64,000 bases of DNA from the NCBI RefSeq assembly GCF_017355525.1, contig NZ_CP067395.1, forward strand, positions 2,914,001 to 2,978,000, given 5' to 3'. The position numbers and the translations under genes were made by a program. Under the pieces are notes generated by a model. The model was not told where the DNA came from. It did not search any database and saw only the letters and a program-made list of their open reading frames with translations. The stretch comes from Lysobacter enzymogenes (GTDB lineage Bacteria > Pseudomonadota > Gammaproteobacteria > Xanthomonadales > Xanthomonadaceae). The first letter of the stretch is position 1. Every line of letters starts with the position of its first letter. Shown piece after piece: positions 41,717 to 50,328 of the stretch.

Positions 41717-43306
41717 ATGAAGCGCCAGGTCGTCATCGGCATGCTCGGCACCCAGCTCGACGCCGCCTCCGGCGCCGGGCGCTGGGAGAAGTGGCGTCCG
41801 ACCGTGTCGCTGGGCATGCACGAGGACTTCCTGCTCGACCGCATGGAGCTGCTCGCCGACGAGCGCCGCTTCGCCAAGCTCGCCGGGCAGGTCGCCGCCG
41901 ACCTCGTCCAGGTCTCGCCGGAAACGCAGCTGCGCCGCCACGACCTGTACCTCAACGATCCCTGGGACTTCGAGACGGTCTACGGCGCGCTCGACGACTT
42001 CGTCCGCGGCTACGAGTTCCGCCCGGACGAGGAGGACTACTACGTCCACATCACCACCGGCACCCACGTCTCGCAGATCTGCTGGTTCCTGCTGGCCGAG
42101 AGCCGGCTGTTCCCGGGCCGGCTGTTGCAGACCGTGCCGCCGCGCAAGCAGGACGGCCGCTCGCCGGGCGGTTTCGCGGTCATCGATCTGGACCTGTCGC
42201 GCTACGACCGCATCGCGCAGCGTTTCGCCGAACAGCGCCTGCACGATCGCGACCTGCTCAAGAGCGGCATCGCCACGCGCAACCCGGCCTTCAACCGCAT
42301 GATCGAGCAGATCGAAACCGTGGCCACGCGTTCGAAGTCGCCGCTGCTGCTGATGGGCCCAACCGGCGCCGGCAAGAGCCAGCTGGCGCGGCGCGTGTTC
42401 GACCTGAAGAAGCAGAAGCATCAGCTGCCGGGCCGCTTCGTCGAGGTCAACTGCGCGACCCTGCGCGGCGACGGCGCGATGAGCACGCTGTTCGGCCATA
42501 TCAAGGGCGCCTACACCGGCGCCTCGGCCGACCGCGCCGGCCTGCTGCGCTCGGCCCACCAGGGCCTGCTGTTCCTCGACGAGATCGGCGAACTGGGCCT
42601 GGACGAGCAGGCGATGCTGCTGCGCGCACTGGAAGAAAAGCGCTTCCTGCCGGTCGGCGGCGACAAGGAAGTGGAGAGCGATTTCCAGCTCATCGCCGGC
42701 ACCAACCGCGACTTGCAGGTCAGCGTGCTGGAAGGCCGCTTCCGCGAAGACCTGCTGGCGCGCCTGAATTTGTGGACGTACCGGTTGCCCGGCTTGGCCG
42801 AGCGCGCCGAGGACATCGAACCGAACCTGGAGTTCGAACTGGAGCGGCACTCGCGCGAGAACCACCAGCGGGTGACCTTCAACCGCGAGGCGCGCGAGCG
42901 CTACCTCGCCTTCGCGCTCAGCGGCGAGGCCAGCTGGAGCGGCAATTTTCGCGATCTCGGCGCCTCGGTGATGCGGCTGGCGACGTTGGCCGAGGGCGGG
43001 CGCATCCGCGCCGATCTGGTCGACGAGGAGATCGGCCGGCTGCGCGCGCAATGGCACGGCGCGCGCCCGGCTTCGCTGCTGGACGAAGCGCTCGGCGCGC
43101 AGGCCGCGCAGCTCGACCGCTTCGATCGCGTGCAGCTCGACGACGTGCTGAGCGTCTGCCGGCGCAGCAAGAGCCTGTCGCAGGCCGGCCGCGAGCTGTT
43201 CGCGGTGTCGCGCGCGAGCAAGGCCAGCAGCAACGACGCCGACCGGCTGCGCAAATACCTCGCGCGCTTCGGCCTGGATTGGGAACGCGTGCGCGGGTCG
43301 GGCTGA
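41717..43306 (+). CDS. rtcR: Sigma-54-dependent activator RtcR
   Basis: Activates the RNA repair operon. The 529-residue product has an N-terminal CARF-like regulatory domain (about 1-180, 'RQVVIGMLGTQLD', 'YYVHITTGTHVSQICWFLL'), an AAA+ domain with Walker A 'GPTGAGKS' (214-221), the sigma-54-contact loop GAYTGA at 264-269 (a common variant of GAFTGA), Walker B 'LLFLDEIGELG', an arginine-finger segment 'GRFREDLLARLNLW', and a C-terminal HTH region. In RtcR the CARF domain holds the ATPase off until a damaged-RNA ligand binds. It is divergent from ro60 with about 180 nt between them. Confidence 0.95.
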   Translation: MKRQVVIGMLGTQLDAASGAGRWEKWRPTVSLGMHEDFLLDRMELLADERRFAKLAGQVAADLVQVSPETQLRRHDLYLNDPWDFETVYGALDDFVRGYEFRPDEEDYYVHITTGTHVSQICWFLLAESRLFPGRLLQTVPPRKQDGRSPGGFAVIDLDLSRYDRIAQRFAEQRLHDRDLLKSGIATRNPAFNRMIEQIETVATRSKSPLLLMGPTGAGKSQLARRVFDLKKQKHQLPGRFVEVNCATLRGDGAMSTLFGHIKGAYTGASADRAGLLRSAHQGLLFLDEIGELGLDEQAMLLRALEEKRFLPVGGDKEVESDFQLIAGTNRDLQVSVLEGRFREDLLARLNLWTYRLPGLAERAEDIEPNLEFELERHSRENHQRVTFNREARERYLAFALSGEASWSGNFRDLGASVMRLATLAEGGRIRADLVDEEIGRLRAQWHGARPASLLDEALGAQAAQLDRFDRVQLDDVLSVCRRSKSLSQAGRELFAVSRASKASSNDADRLRKYLARFGLDWERVRGSG

Positions 43307-43357
43307 GCGGCGGCGCCCGCGCGGACCTGGCGCGGCGCTTGCGCCGCCGCGAGACAG

Positions 43358-44185
43358 TTACAGCACGCCTGCGTTGCGCAGTTCGTTGTTCGCCACCACC
43401 GCCGCCGCGTCCTGCGGCAGCCCGGCCGGACCGGTCACGCAGCTGACGAACACGTAGCGGCGGCTGCCGCTGGTCAGCAGGCCGACTTGCCAGCGCACCG
43501 CTTCGGCGCCGGCATCGACCGCGCCGGTCTTGATCATCGGCGGCACGCCGCCGCGCATCGCCCCGGCGGCGGCGATCACCCGGCCGCGCGAGGTCATGAT
43601 CCAGCCCGGCGGCTCCAGGCCTTCGCTCACGGCGGTCGTGGCCTGGCGCGAAACCGGCAGCTGATTGCCGAACAGCTTCTGCAGGAAGCTCATCTGCTCG
43701 CTCGGCGAGATCCGCAGCGAACCGCCGTTCCAGTACTCGCCGCCGCTGCGGGTGTCGGCGTTGCCGTAGCCGAAGCGGCTGAGGTATTCGCCCATGCGCA
43801 CCGAACCCATCTGCTGGTCGATGTCGCGGAAATAGCCGGGGTTCGACGAGGCCAGCGCGGAATCCAGGGTCTGGCCGTTCGACACGCTGTTGGCGCGCAC
43901 CACCGAGGCGTCGAGCCCCGCGACCGCCGCGGCCAGTTCGAAGGTCGCGGCCGGCGACACCTGGCGGTCGCAGCCGTCGGCCGGCCGCCGGCGCAGTTCG
44001 CCGCCGCCGAGTTCGCTGAGCAGGAAGCAGGCGCGCACCGGCGTCGGCTGCGGCGCCTGCGCGGCTTGCGCCTGCGCCCGGTAGCGGTAGTCCTGCGCCG
44101 CCAGCGGCGCCGCGGCCGCGGCGCACAACGCGGCGACGACGAGGGGAACGAGACGGCGACGGGTGGCGCGATCGATGGCGTACAT
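43358..44185 (-). CDS. Class D beta-lactamase-like protein lacking catalytic Ser and Lys
   Basis: A 275-residue secreted protein (signal peptide 'LVVAALCAAAAAPLAAQ') that follows the OXA fold throughout: 'SPAATFELAAAVAGL' where OXA enzymes have PASTFK, 'RFGYGNADTRSG' (the YGN motif), 'SPSEQMSFLQKLFGNQLPVS', 'MIKTGAVDAG' (KTG motif) and 'WQVGLLTSGSRRYVF'. The STFK motif reads ATFE, so the acylated Ser and its partner Lys are both gone. It is unlikely to hydrolyse beta-lactams; binding or a regulatory role is possible. It has a good frame and composition, so it is not obviously a pseudogene. Confidence 0.8.
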   Translation of the reverse strand: MYAIDRATRRRLVPLVVAALCAAAAAPLAAQDYRYRAQAQAAQAPQPTPVRACFLLSELGGGELRRRPADGCDRQVSPAATFELAAAVAGLDASVVRANSVSNGQTLDSALASSNPGYFRDIDQQMGSVRMGEYLSRFGYGNADTRSGGEYWNGGSLRISPSEQMSFLQKLFGNQLPVSRQATTAVSEGLEPPGWIMTSRGRVIAAAGAMRGGVPPMIKTGAVDAGAEAVRWQVGLLTSGSRRYVFVSCVTGPAGLPQDAAAVVANNELRNAGVL

Positions 44186-44518
44186 GCCTGCGGCTCCTTG
44201 CAGCGGCGCGACCGGCCTCACGCCGGCCCGCCCGGGCAGACGCGCGCGAACGCGCGCGGGAGGCCCAGGATGCCATGCCCGGCGCGCGGTTTTCGAGCGC
44301 GCCGGCGCCGATCCGGCGAACGCCGCCGGATTGCGCACGATCGCCATTGCGCCAGCGGGATCGATCCCGCCCGACCGATTTCGCCGGTTCGATCCCTCCG
44401 TCCCGATCCCGCCCGCTCGACCAACGCCGCGTCCGCACGCAACTCCGCCAGCGCCCGGCTTGACCGCAAGCGCGCTTGAGGTCCTATCCTCGCGTCTTTC
44501 CCGCCGCGACCCGACCGC
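44186..44518. other. Intergenic region before the ABC transporter
   Basis: This stretch between two divergent genes has short GATCCCGCCCG-type repeats (about 44360-44415) and a GCGCGCG hairpin near 44230. No gene or clear promoter is seen. Confidence 0.3.
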
Positions 44519-46360
44519 ATGAGCGCTGCCCCGCCCCCGCCCGACCCCATCGCCGACGGCGACGCCCAGGAAGGCGCCGCGCCGGTCGCGCGCGCCGAAG
44601 GCCGTCGCGGCGAGTGGTCGGTGATCGCCTCGCTGCTGCCTTACCTGCGCCCGTACGCCGGCCGCATCGCCATCGCCCTGCTGATGGTGCTGGCGGCCAA
44701 GCTGTTGAACCTGTACGTGCCGATGGCGCTCAAGCAGCTGATCGACCGGCTCAACGTCCCGGTCACGCCGCTGTTGCTGCCGGTCGGGCTGTTGCTGGCC
44801 TACGGCGCCTCGCGCGTCGGCGTGACCTTGTTCACCGAACTGCGCCAGGTAGTGTTCGCGCGGGTCATGGCGCGCACCTCGCGCCAGGTCACCCTGCAGG
44901 TGTTCCGCCATCTGCACGGCCTGAGCCTGCGCTTCCACCTCGCCCGCCGCACCGGCGGCGTCGCCCGCGACGTCGAGCGCGGCGGCAGCGCGATCGCCGA
45001 CCTGCTCGACTGGACGCTCTACACCATCGTCCCGGTGCTGATCGAAGTGGCGCTGGTGACCACGATCCTGGTGTGGATCTACGACTGGCGCTTCGCCGCG
45101 GTCGCGATCGGCACGCTGCTGCTCTACGGCCTGTGGACGGTCGCGGTGACCGAATGGCGCACCCGCTACTACCGCGCCTCGGTCGAAGCCGACACCCGCG
45201 CCAACGAGCGCGCGGTGGATTCGCTGCTGAACTACGAAACGGTCAAATACTTCAACAACGAGGAGCACGAAGCGCGCCGCTACGACGACAACCTGCGCCA
45301 GCTCGAAAACGCCCAGGTGATGTCGATCAAGACCCTGGCCGTGCTCAACCTCGGCCAGAGCCTGACCGTGGCCTTGGGCGTGACCGCGATGATGTGGCTG
45401 GCCGCGCAAGGCGTGGTCGAAGGCCGCATGACGGTCGGCGACCTGGTGCTGGTCAACGCGTATCTGCTGCAACTGTCCGCGCCGTTGTTCATGCTCGGCA
45501 TGATGTACCGCGAGGTGAAGCAGGCGCTGACCAATATGGAACGCCTGTTCGGCCTGCTCGACGAGCGCCAGGACGTGCGCGACGGCGACGCCGCCGCGGC
45601 GCTGGCCTCGACCCGGCCGGCGGTGCGTTTCCGCGACGTGCGCTTCGGCTACGACCCGCGCCGCGAAATCCTGCGCGGCGTGGATTTCGAAATCCCCGCC
45701 GGCGCCACCGTCGCCGTGGTCGGCCACTCCGGCTCGGGCAAATCGACCCTGGCGCGCCTGCTGTACCGCTTCTACGACGTCGACGCCGGCGCGATCGAGA
45801 TCGACGGCATCGACCTGCGCGCGCTGGCCCAGTCCTCGCTGCGCGGCGCGATCGGCATCGTTCCGCAGGACACGGTGCTGTTCAACGACACCATCGGCTA
45901 CAACATCCGCTACGGCCGGCCCGAAGCCGATACCGCCGAAGTCGAAGCGGCCGCGCGCGCGGCGCACATCCACGACTTCATCGCCGGCCTGCCCGACGGC
46001 TACGACACGCCGGTCGGCGAGCGCGGCCTGAAGCTGTCGGGCGGCGAGAAGCAACGCGTGGCGATCGCCCGCGCGCTGCTCAAGAACCCGTCGATCCTGA
46101 TCTTCGACGAAGCCACCTCGGCCCTGGATTCCAAGTCCGAACGCGCGATCCAGTCCGAACTGGACCGGCTGGCGGTGGGCCGCACCACCCTGGTGATCGC
46201 GCACCGCCTGTCGACGGTGATGGACGCCGACCAGATTCTGGTCATGGACGCCGGGCGCATCCTCGAACGCGGCACGCATGCGCAGTTGCTGGCGATGGAC
46301 GGGGTGTATGCGCAGATGTGGGATCTGCAATTGCGGCAGGGCGAAGAAACCCCGGCTTGA
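44519..46360 (+). CDS. ABC transporter of the ATM1 (heavy metal/Fe-S) type
   Basis: A 613-residue half transporter: six membrane helices (about 35-320) and an ATPase domain with Walker A 'GHSGSGKST' (near residue 401), signature 'LSGGEKQRVAIARAL', Walker B 'ILIFDEATSALDS' and the H loop 'IAHRLST'. The membrane part carries 'NYETVKYFNNEEHEARRYD', a hallmark of the Atm1/ABCB7 group that exports glutathione-linked sulfur or metal complexes. The ATG at 44519 was chosen from homology; the ribosome-binding site is weak. It works as a homodimer at the inner membrane. It is probably monocistronic. Confidence 0.9.
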   Translation: MSAAPPPPDPIADGDAQEGAAPVARAEGRRGEWSVIASLLPYLRPYAGRIAIALLMVLAAKLLNLYVPMALKQLIDRLNVPVTPLLLPVGLLLAYGASRVGVTLFTELRQVVFARVMARTSRQVTLQVFRHLHGLSLRFHLARRTGGVARDVERGGSAIADLLDWTLYTIVPVLIEVALVTTILVWIYDWRFAAVAIGTLLLYGLWTVAVTEWRTRYYRASVEADTRANERAVDSLLNYETVKYFNNEEHEARRYDDNLRQLENAQVMSIKTLAVLNLGQSLTVALGVTAMMWLAAQGVVEGRMTVGDLVLVNAYLLQLSAPLFMLGMMYREVKQALTNMERLFGLLDERQDVRDGDAAAALASTRPAVRFRDVRFGYDPRREILRGVDFEIPAGATVAVVGHSGSGKSTLARLLYRFYDVDAGAIEIDGIDLRALAQSSLRGAIGIVPQDTVLFNDTIGYNIRYGRPEADTAEVEAAARAAHIHDFIAGLPDGYDTPVGERGLKLSGGEKQRVAIARALLKNPSILIFDEATSALDSKSERAIQSELDRLAVGRTTLVIAHRLSTVMDADQILVMDAGRILERGTHAQLLAMDGVYAQMWDLQLRQGEETPA

Positions 46361-46380
46361 GCCGTCGCCGCGATCGCTCC

Positions 46381-46512
46381 CTGCAGGAGCGGCGCGAGCC
46401 GCGACCGCGCAGCTTCGAGCCCGCGTCGCGAGCCAGGATTCGCGCATTCGCAGCTTCAGGCTTGCGCCGCAAGCCGGGATTCGCGGTCGCGGCTTGCGCC
46501 GCTCCTACAGGC
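46381..46512. repeat. REP-like element, family A (inverted pair)
   Basis: The left copy (GCAGGAGCGGCGCGAGCCGC at 46383) and the inverted right copy (GCGGCTTGCGCCGCTCCTAC, about 46489-46508) flank a spacer of about 70 nt. It lies between the convergent ABC transporter and GNAT genes. Confidence 0.65.
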
Positions 46513-46531
46513 AGGCCAGCGGGCAGCGCGG

Positions 46532-47032
46532 TTATTCGGCGCTTTCGGGTTGCCAGATCATGTAGACGTCGGCGCGCTGGTAGTGCGAGCCGGGCCGCGG
46601 CGCCGGGTGGTGGCGGAAGCCGACGCTCTCGTACAGCTTCAGCGCCGGGGCGAGCTTGGTGCTCGATTCCAGGAACAGTTCGCGCCCGCCCATCTGCTGG
46701 AACGCGGCGATCACCCCGCGCATCAGCTGGCGCCCGATGCCGGCGCCGCGCAGTTCCGGCGCCACCGCCATCTTGGTCAGCTCCACGCTGCCGTCCGGAT
46801 GCGGCAGCAACGCCACCGTGCCCAGCGCGCGGTCGTCCGCGTCGACCGCGAACAGGATGCGGCCGCCGCCGGCGAGCAAGTGGGTTTCCGGATCGCCGAG
46901 CACTTCGCGGTCGATCGGTTCGACCGCGAACCAGCGCTCCAGCCATTCGATGTTGAGGCGGGCGAAATCGGCGCGCCAGCGCGGGTGGTAGTCGACGATG
47001 CGGACCGATGCGGCGGGTGAAGAATCGTTCAT
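46532..47032 (-). CDS. GNAT family N-acetyltransferase
   Basis: A 166-residue cytoplasmic acetyltransferase. The acetyl-CoA loop Q/RxxGxG/A is seen in 'APELRGAGIGRQLMRGVI', with the preceding strand 'VELTKMAV' and the C-terminal 'ALKLYESVGFRH'. The start at 47032 was chosen from homology; there is no strong ribosome-binding site. The acceptor substrate is unknown. Confidence 0.82.
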   Translation of the reverse strand: MNDSSPAASVRIVDYHPRWRADFARLNIEWLERWFAVEPIDREVLGDPETHLLAGGGRILFAVDADDRALGTVALLPHPDGSVELTKMAVAPELRGAGIGRQLMRGVIAAFQQMGGRELFLESSTKLAPALKLYESVGFRHHPAPRPGSHYQRADVYMIWQPESAE

Positions 47033-47120
47033 GCCGCGATCATAGCCGCGCCCGGGCGCAGCGCGCTGCGGCGAGGCGATGGGATGATCCGTATACGACG
47101 GCCAACCGCCGCCGCGACGC

Positions 47121-47777
47121 TCAGCCCTTGCCCTGCCCCTTGCCGGACTTGTCCTTGGTCGACGCCTTGCCCGCGGGCTGCGGCTTGCCGGACTTGCCCT
47201 TGTCGCCCGGCTTGCTCTTGCCGCCGCCGGCCTTGGCGTCGTTGGCCTTCGCCGGCGCCGGCGTTTCCACATCGCGGAACGGCCGGTTCGGAAAGTCGCG
47301 GCGCAGTTCGCTGTCGATCAGGATCGGCCGGCCCCAACGGTCGTACGTCGGCACGAAGCCGCGCTTGAGTTTGTGGAAATCGCCCGAACCCGGCTTGATC
47401 CCCAGACGCTGCGCGACCGCGCCCCAGCCTTCGGCGTGGTCGCGGTCCCACTCGTCGACCACGTAGCGGCACGGCCGGCCGAGCACCTGGGCGATGGCGC
47501 AGGCGTAATAGACATCGCCCGGGGTCCAATGGCGGCGGTCGAGCAATTCGCCGACCAGTTCGCGCGGCGCGCCGTAGTAGCGCACCATCTCGTCCACGAA
47601 CGGCTCGCGATAGCGCGCGCCGTAGCGGTTGATGTCGCCGAGCCACACATCGACCCAACCGTCGCCGCTGCGCGGCTGCCAGCCCGCCGGCAAGTCCTGG
47701 GCGTGCAGCGGCGTGCCCAGCAACGCGGCCAGCGAGGCGGTCAGGGCGAAGAATTTTCGTTTCAGCGGATGCGGCAT
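47121..47777 (-). CDS. Secreted hypothetical protein with Lys/Gly-rich tail
   Basis: A 218-residue precursor with a signal peptide ('ALTASLAALLGTPLHAQ', cleavage near residue 26), a globular domain of about 125 residues ('WVDVWLGDINRYGARYREPF', 'PGDVYYACAIAQVLGRPC', 'DRWGRPILIDSEL') and a low-complexity basic C-terminus of Lys, Gly and Pro ('KSKPGDKGKSGKPQPAGK'). The domain is not one I recognise. The tail resembles nucleic-acid- or anion-binding linkers. It is probably periplasmic or extracellular. Confidence 0.62.
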   Translation of the reverse strand: MPHPLKRKFFALTASLAALLGTPLHAQDLPAGWQPRSGDGWVDVWLGDINRYGARYREPFVDEMVRYYGAPRELVGELLDRRHWTPGDVYYACAIAQVLGRPCRYVVDEWDRDHAEGWGAVAQRLGIKPGSGDFHKLKRGFVPTYDRWGRPILIDSELRRDFPNRPFRDVETPAPAKANDAKAGGGKSKPGDKGKSGKPQPAGKASTKDKSGKGQGKG

Positions 47778-47995
47778 GGCGGGTTCCTCGCGTCGTCGTC
47801 GCGTCGGCAGCGTCGCTGGAGCCGCAGGGCGCAAACCTCTGCTCTGGACTCCCGGGTCGAACGTGCGGGCCGGGTCGCGCCCGAATCGCTCGTGCCCGGA
47901 CTAGATCGGGCTGAGCGCGCGCGGATCAACGCGCGCCGTTTTCCCGATTCAGCCGGCAGCCACCGCACGTTAGCGATCCAGTCAGCGCGGTGGCG

Positions 47996-48466
47996 TCAGC
48001 GCGAAATCGTGAACTTGCCGAACGCCACGCCGAGATCCCAGCCGCGGCCGGTACCGGCCAGCGCCAGCGAGACCTCGCCCTTGGTCATCACCTGGGCCTT
48101 GCTCGAACGCGCCGCGCCGGCGTGGGCTTCGGCGGTGGCGTAGCTGCCGAGCACGTCGGAGATGCTGTGCACGCCGGCGAATTCGCCGGTGCCGTGATCG
48201 ATCCGCGACTTGCCGACGGTCAGGCCGCCGCCCTTGGCGCTGATCTTGACCCCGAAACTCTGGCCGTTGCTGCAACTGACCGTGCCCGAGCCCGACGAGG
48301 TCTTGTAGAACACCGACCAGCCCGACATCGAGAAGCGCAGCTTGCAGGTCAGCGTGTCGCGCGCCGCGGCGGTGCCCGGCAGCGCCAGCGCGGCCAGCAG
48401 CGCGATGGCGAGCGCGACGCCGCGCAGGCGGCGGGGTCCGGAAGCGGAGACGGAAACGTGGGGCAT
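47996..48466 (-). CDS. Secreted beta-barrel-like hypothetical protein
   Basis: A 156-residue precursor with a signal peptide (cleavage near 'TAA|ARD', residue 33) and a mature domain of alternating beta strands rich in Gly and Ser ('WSVFYKTSSGSGTVSCSNGQ', 'GVKISAKGGGLTVGKS'), with Cys at two positions. The pattern resembles small DUF992-type exported proteins, but I would not assign the family. The start at 48466 begins 'MPHVSVSASGPRRLRG', a basic N region. Confidence 0.55.
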   Translation of the reverse strand: MPHVSVSASGPRRLRGVALAIALLAALALPGTAAARDTLTCKLRFSMSGWSVFYKTSSGSGTVSCSNGQSFGVKISAKGGGLTVGKSRIDHGTGEFAGVHSISDVLGSYATAEAHAGAARSSKAQVMTKGEVSLALAGTGRGWDLGVAFGKFTISR

Positions 48467-48605
48467 GACGGGCCTCGTGCGGACGGAGCGCGGTCGCCGG
48501 CGGCGGCCGCGGGAGGGCAGGCTATCACTCCCGGCTTGCGCTCGCTGTCGCAACGGACGCGCACCGCGACGTTCTGGATCGGCGGCCAGCGCGCGCCGGC
48601 CGCAA

Positions 48606-48633
48606 ACAGCGACGGCGCCCGAGGGGCGCCGTC
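48606..48633 (-). terminator. Terminator hairpin of the Tyr/Arg-rich protein gene
   Basis: A perfect 10-bp stem (48611-48620 with 48624-48633) with a 3-nt loop lies 58 nt after the stop codon on the minus strand. The T tract after it is weak. Confidence 0.5.
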
Positions 48634-48690
48634 GTGGCAGGACTGGCGTGGCGCCGGCCTACGAAGCCGATGCGCCGCGGCGAGCCCGGA

Positions 48691-49155
48691 TCAATCGTCG
48701 TCGCGGCCGCGCCAGTGGCCGTTGTGGCGGCCGCGGTCGTAATAGCGGTTGTCCCAGCGATGGTCGTTGCGGCGGTCGTAGCGCGCATCGTAATAGCTGC
48801 TGCGGCACTTGCCGTGGTGGTTGCAATCGCGGTCGTAGTAGCGATTGTTGTAGTAGCGGTCGTTGGCGTAATAGCGCGGCGGCGGCGCCGGGCGATAGCG
48901 GTAATCGACGTAGCGCGGGGCGTTGCGGTAGTAGGTCGGGCGGCCCCAACGGTCGCGCACCACGATCAGGCGGTCGTTGTAGCCGTAGTTGCCGTAACGC
49001 CAGTACGGGGTGTTGTTGCGCACGATCACGTCGGCGATATCGACGATGACCCGGGTCAGATCGTCGGCACGGGCCGGCGCGGGCAGCGCGACGGCCGCCG
49101 CGCCGAGACCGGCGGCGAGGGCGACGGGGGCGAGCCAACGGGTAAAAGCGGTCAT
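48691..49155 (-). CDS. Secreted Tyr/Arg/Asp-rich protein
   Basis: A 154-residue precursor with a signal peptide ('APVALAAGLGAAAVALPAPARA', cleavage near residue 30). A mature N-terminal segment ('DLTRVIVDIADVIVRNN') is followed by a tract dominated by Tyr, Arg, Asp and Asn ('YYANDRYYNNRYYDRDC', 'RRNDHRWDNRYYDRG') with one Cys-His-Cys cluster ('DCNHHGKC'). AGGAG precedes the start. Such tracts occur in small periplasmic proteins thought to bind nucleic acid, polyanions or metals; here the function is unknown. Confidence 0.65.
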   Translation of the reverse strand: MTAFTRWLAPVALAAGLGAAAVALPAPARADDLTRVIVDIADVIVRNNTPYWRYGNYGYNDRLIVVRDRWGRPTYYRNAPRYVDYRYRPAPPPRYYANDRYYNNRYYDRDCNHHGKCRSSYYDARYDRRNDHRWDNRYYDRGRHNGHWRGRDDD

Positions 49156-49306
49156 GGCGGTCTCCTGGGGGATGCCCGCATCGTCGGCGGGCAGTGCGAC
49201 TGTGCGGCCGCCAGGGTGAACCGGTTTTTAACCGTTCGCGTCGCCTTCACGGCCGCTCAGTCGCGGTTGTCGCGCGCCGCCGCGCCGTTGCGGACCGATA
49301 ACGTTT

Positions 49307-50035
49307 TCAGTCGGCGTCCGCCGCGCGCGCCAGTTCGCGCACCGCCTGCGGCAGCTCGGCGGCCGCGGCCACGCGGCGCAGGCGCGGCGCGTCGGCGGCG
49401 ACCTCGGCCTCGTTCTCGTGCGCCCAGGTGGTGTGGTACGGGACGTGGATGCCCCAGCCGCCGAGTTCCAGCACCGGCGCGATGTCCGAGCGCAGCGAAT
49501 TGCCGATCATCGCGAACTGCGCGGCCGGCAGGCCGAACTCGCGCAGCAGGCGGGCGTAGGTGCCGGCGTCCTTCTCGCTGACGATCTCGATGCGCCGGAA
49601 CAGGTCGGCCAGGCCGCATTGCTTGACCTTGGCTTCCTGGTGGAACAGGTCGCCCTTGGTGATCAGCACGATCTCGAAATCGGCGGCGATCGCCGCGACC
49701 GCTTCGGGAATGCCCGGCAGCATTTCGACCGGATGCCGCAGCAGGTCCTTGCCGAGCTCGACGATGCGGTGCAGATCGGCGGCGCCGATGCGCTGATCGG
49801 TGATCGCCACCGCCGCCTCGATCATCGACAAGGTCATGCCTTTGACGCCGTAGCCGAACACGCCGATGTTGTTCTTTTCGATCTCGTACAGGCGCTCGTG
49901 CAGACGCGCGTCGCCGAGGTCGACGTACTGGCCGACGATGCGCTCGAAATCGAGCTGGGCCTGGTCGAAATAATCCTGGCTGCGCCAGAGAGTGTCGTCG
50001 GCGTCGAAGCCGACCATGCGGAGAGGTGCGCTCAT
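49307..50035 (-). CDS. HAD-like hydrolase (phosphatase)
   Basis: A 242-residue haloacid-dehalogenase-fold protein with motif I 'VGFDADDTLW' (nucleophile Asp10, with Asp12), motif II Thr in 'IVLITKGD', motif III Lys and motif IV 'FAMIGNSLRSDIAPVLELGG', with a helical cap between motifs I and II (about residues 20-100). It is cytoplasmic and probably a small-molecule phosphatase; the natural substrate is unknown. The gene is monocistronic. Confidence 0.82.
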   Translation of the reverse strand: MSAPLRMVGFDADDTLWRSQDYFDQAQLDFERIVGQYVDLGDARLHERLYEIEKNNIGVFGYGVKGMTLSMIEAAVAITDQRIGAADLHRIVELGKDLLRHPVEMLPGIPEAVAAIAADFEIVLITKGDLFHQEAKVKQCGLADLFRRIEIVSEKDAGTYARLLREFGLPAAQFAMIGNSLRSDIAPVLELGGWGIHVPYHTTWAHENEAEVAADAPRLRRVAAAAELPQAVRELARAADAD

Positions 50036-50230
50036 GCGCGGATTATCGCCGATTTGTACGGCGCCGATTTGCCCGGCGCCGACGGCCGTTACCGGCGCGG
50101 CGGCGGTTCCGCCAGCGCGCGCACATTCGCGCCGACGACGGGCCGCGACCTAGGTCGCAAAACCGCGAGCTATCGGTGGCGGCCGCACCAGACCGCCGCA
50201 GGTCCGCACCCACCGCCCTGGCCCGGCACG

Positions 50231-50260
50231 AAAAAAAGGGCGACCCCAACGGGCCGCCCT
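50231..50260 (-). terminator. Rho-independent terminator of the EF-hand gene
   Basis: On the minus strand AGGGCG pairs with CGCCCT around an inner GC-rich loop, followed by TTTTTTT. It lies about 70 nt after the EF-hand stop codon. Confidence 0.82.
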
Positions 50261-50328
50261 CGCACAACGCAGGAAGTTCCTGCACCCCAAGGGAGCGGCC
50301 GGGCACGCCCGGCCGCCCTGACTTGCGC

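Noticed and set aside
43358-46447. Very long minus-strand open frame covering the ABC transporter
   Set aside because: Only the first part (43358-44185) is a real gene; the rest is antisense to a conserved ABC transporter and has the low-complexity Ala/Arg/Gln/His composition of GC-rich shadow frames.
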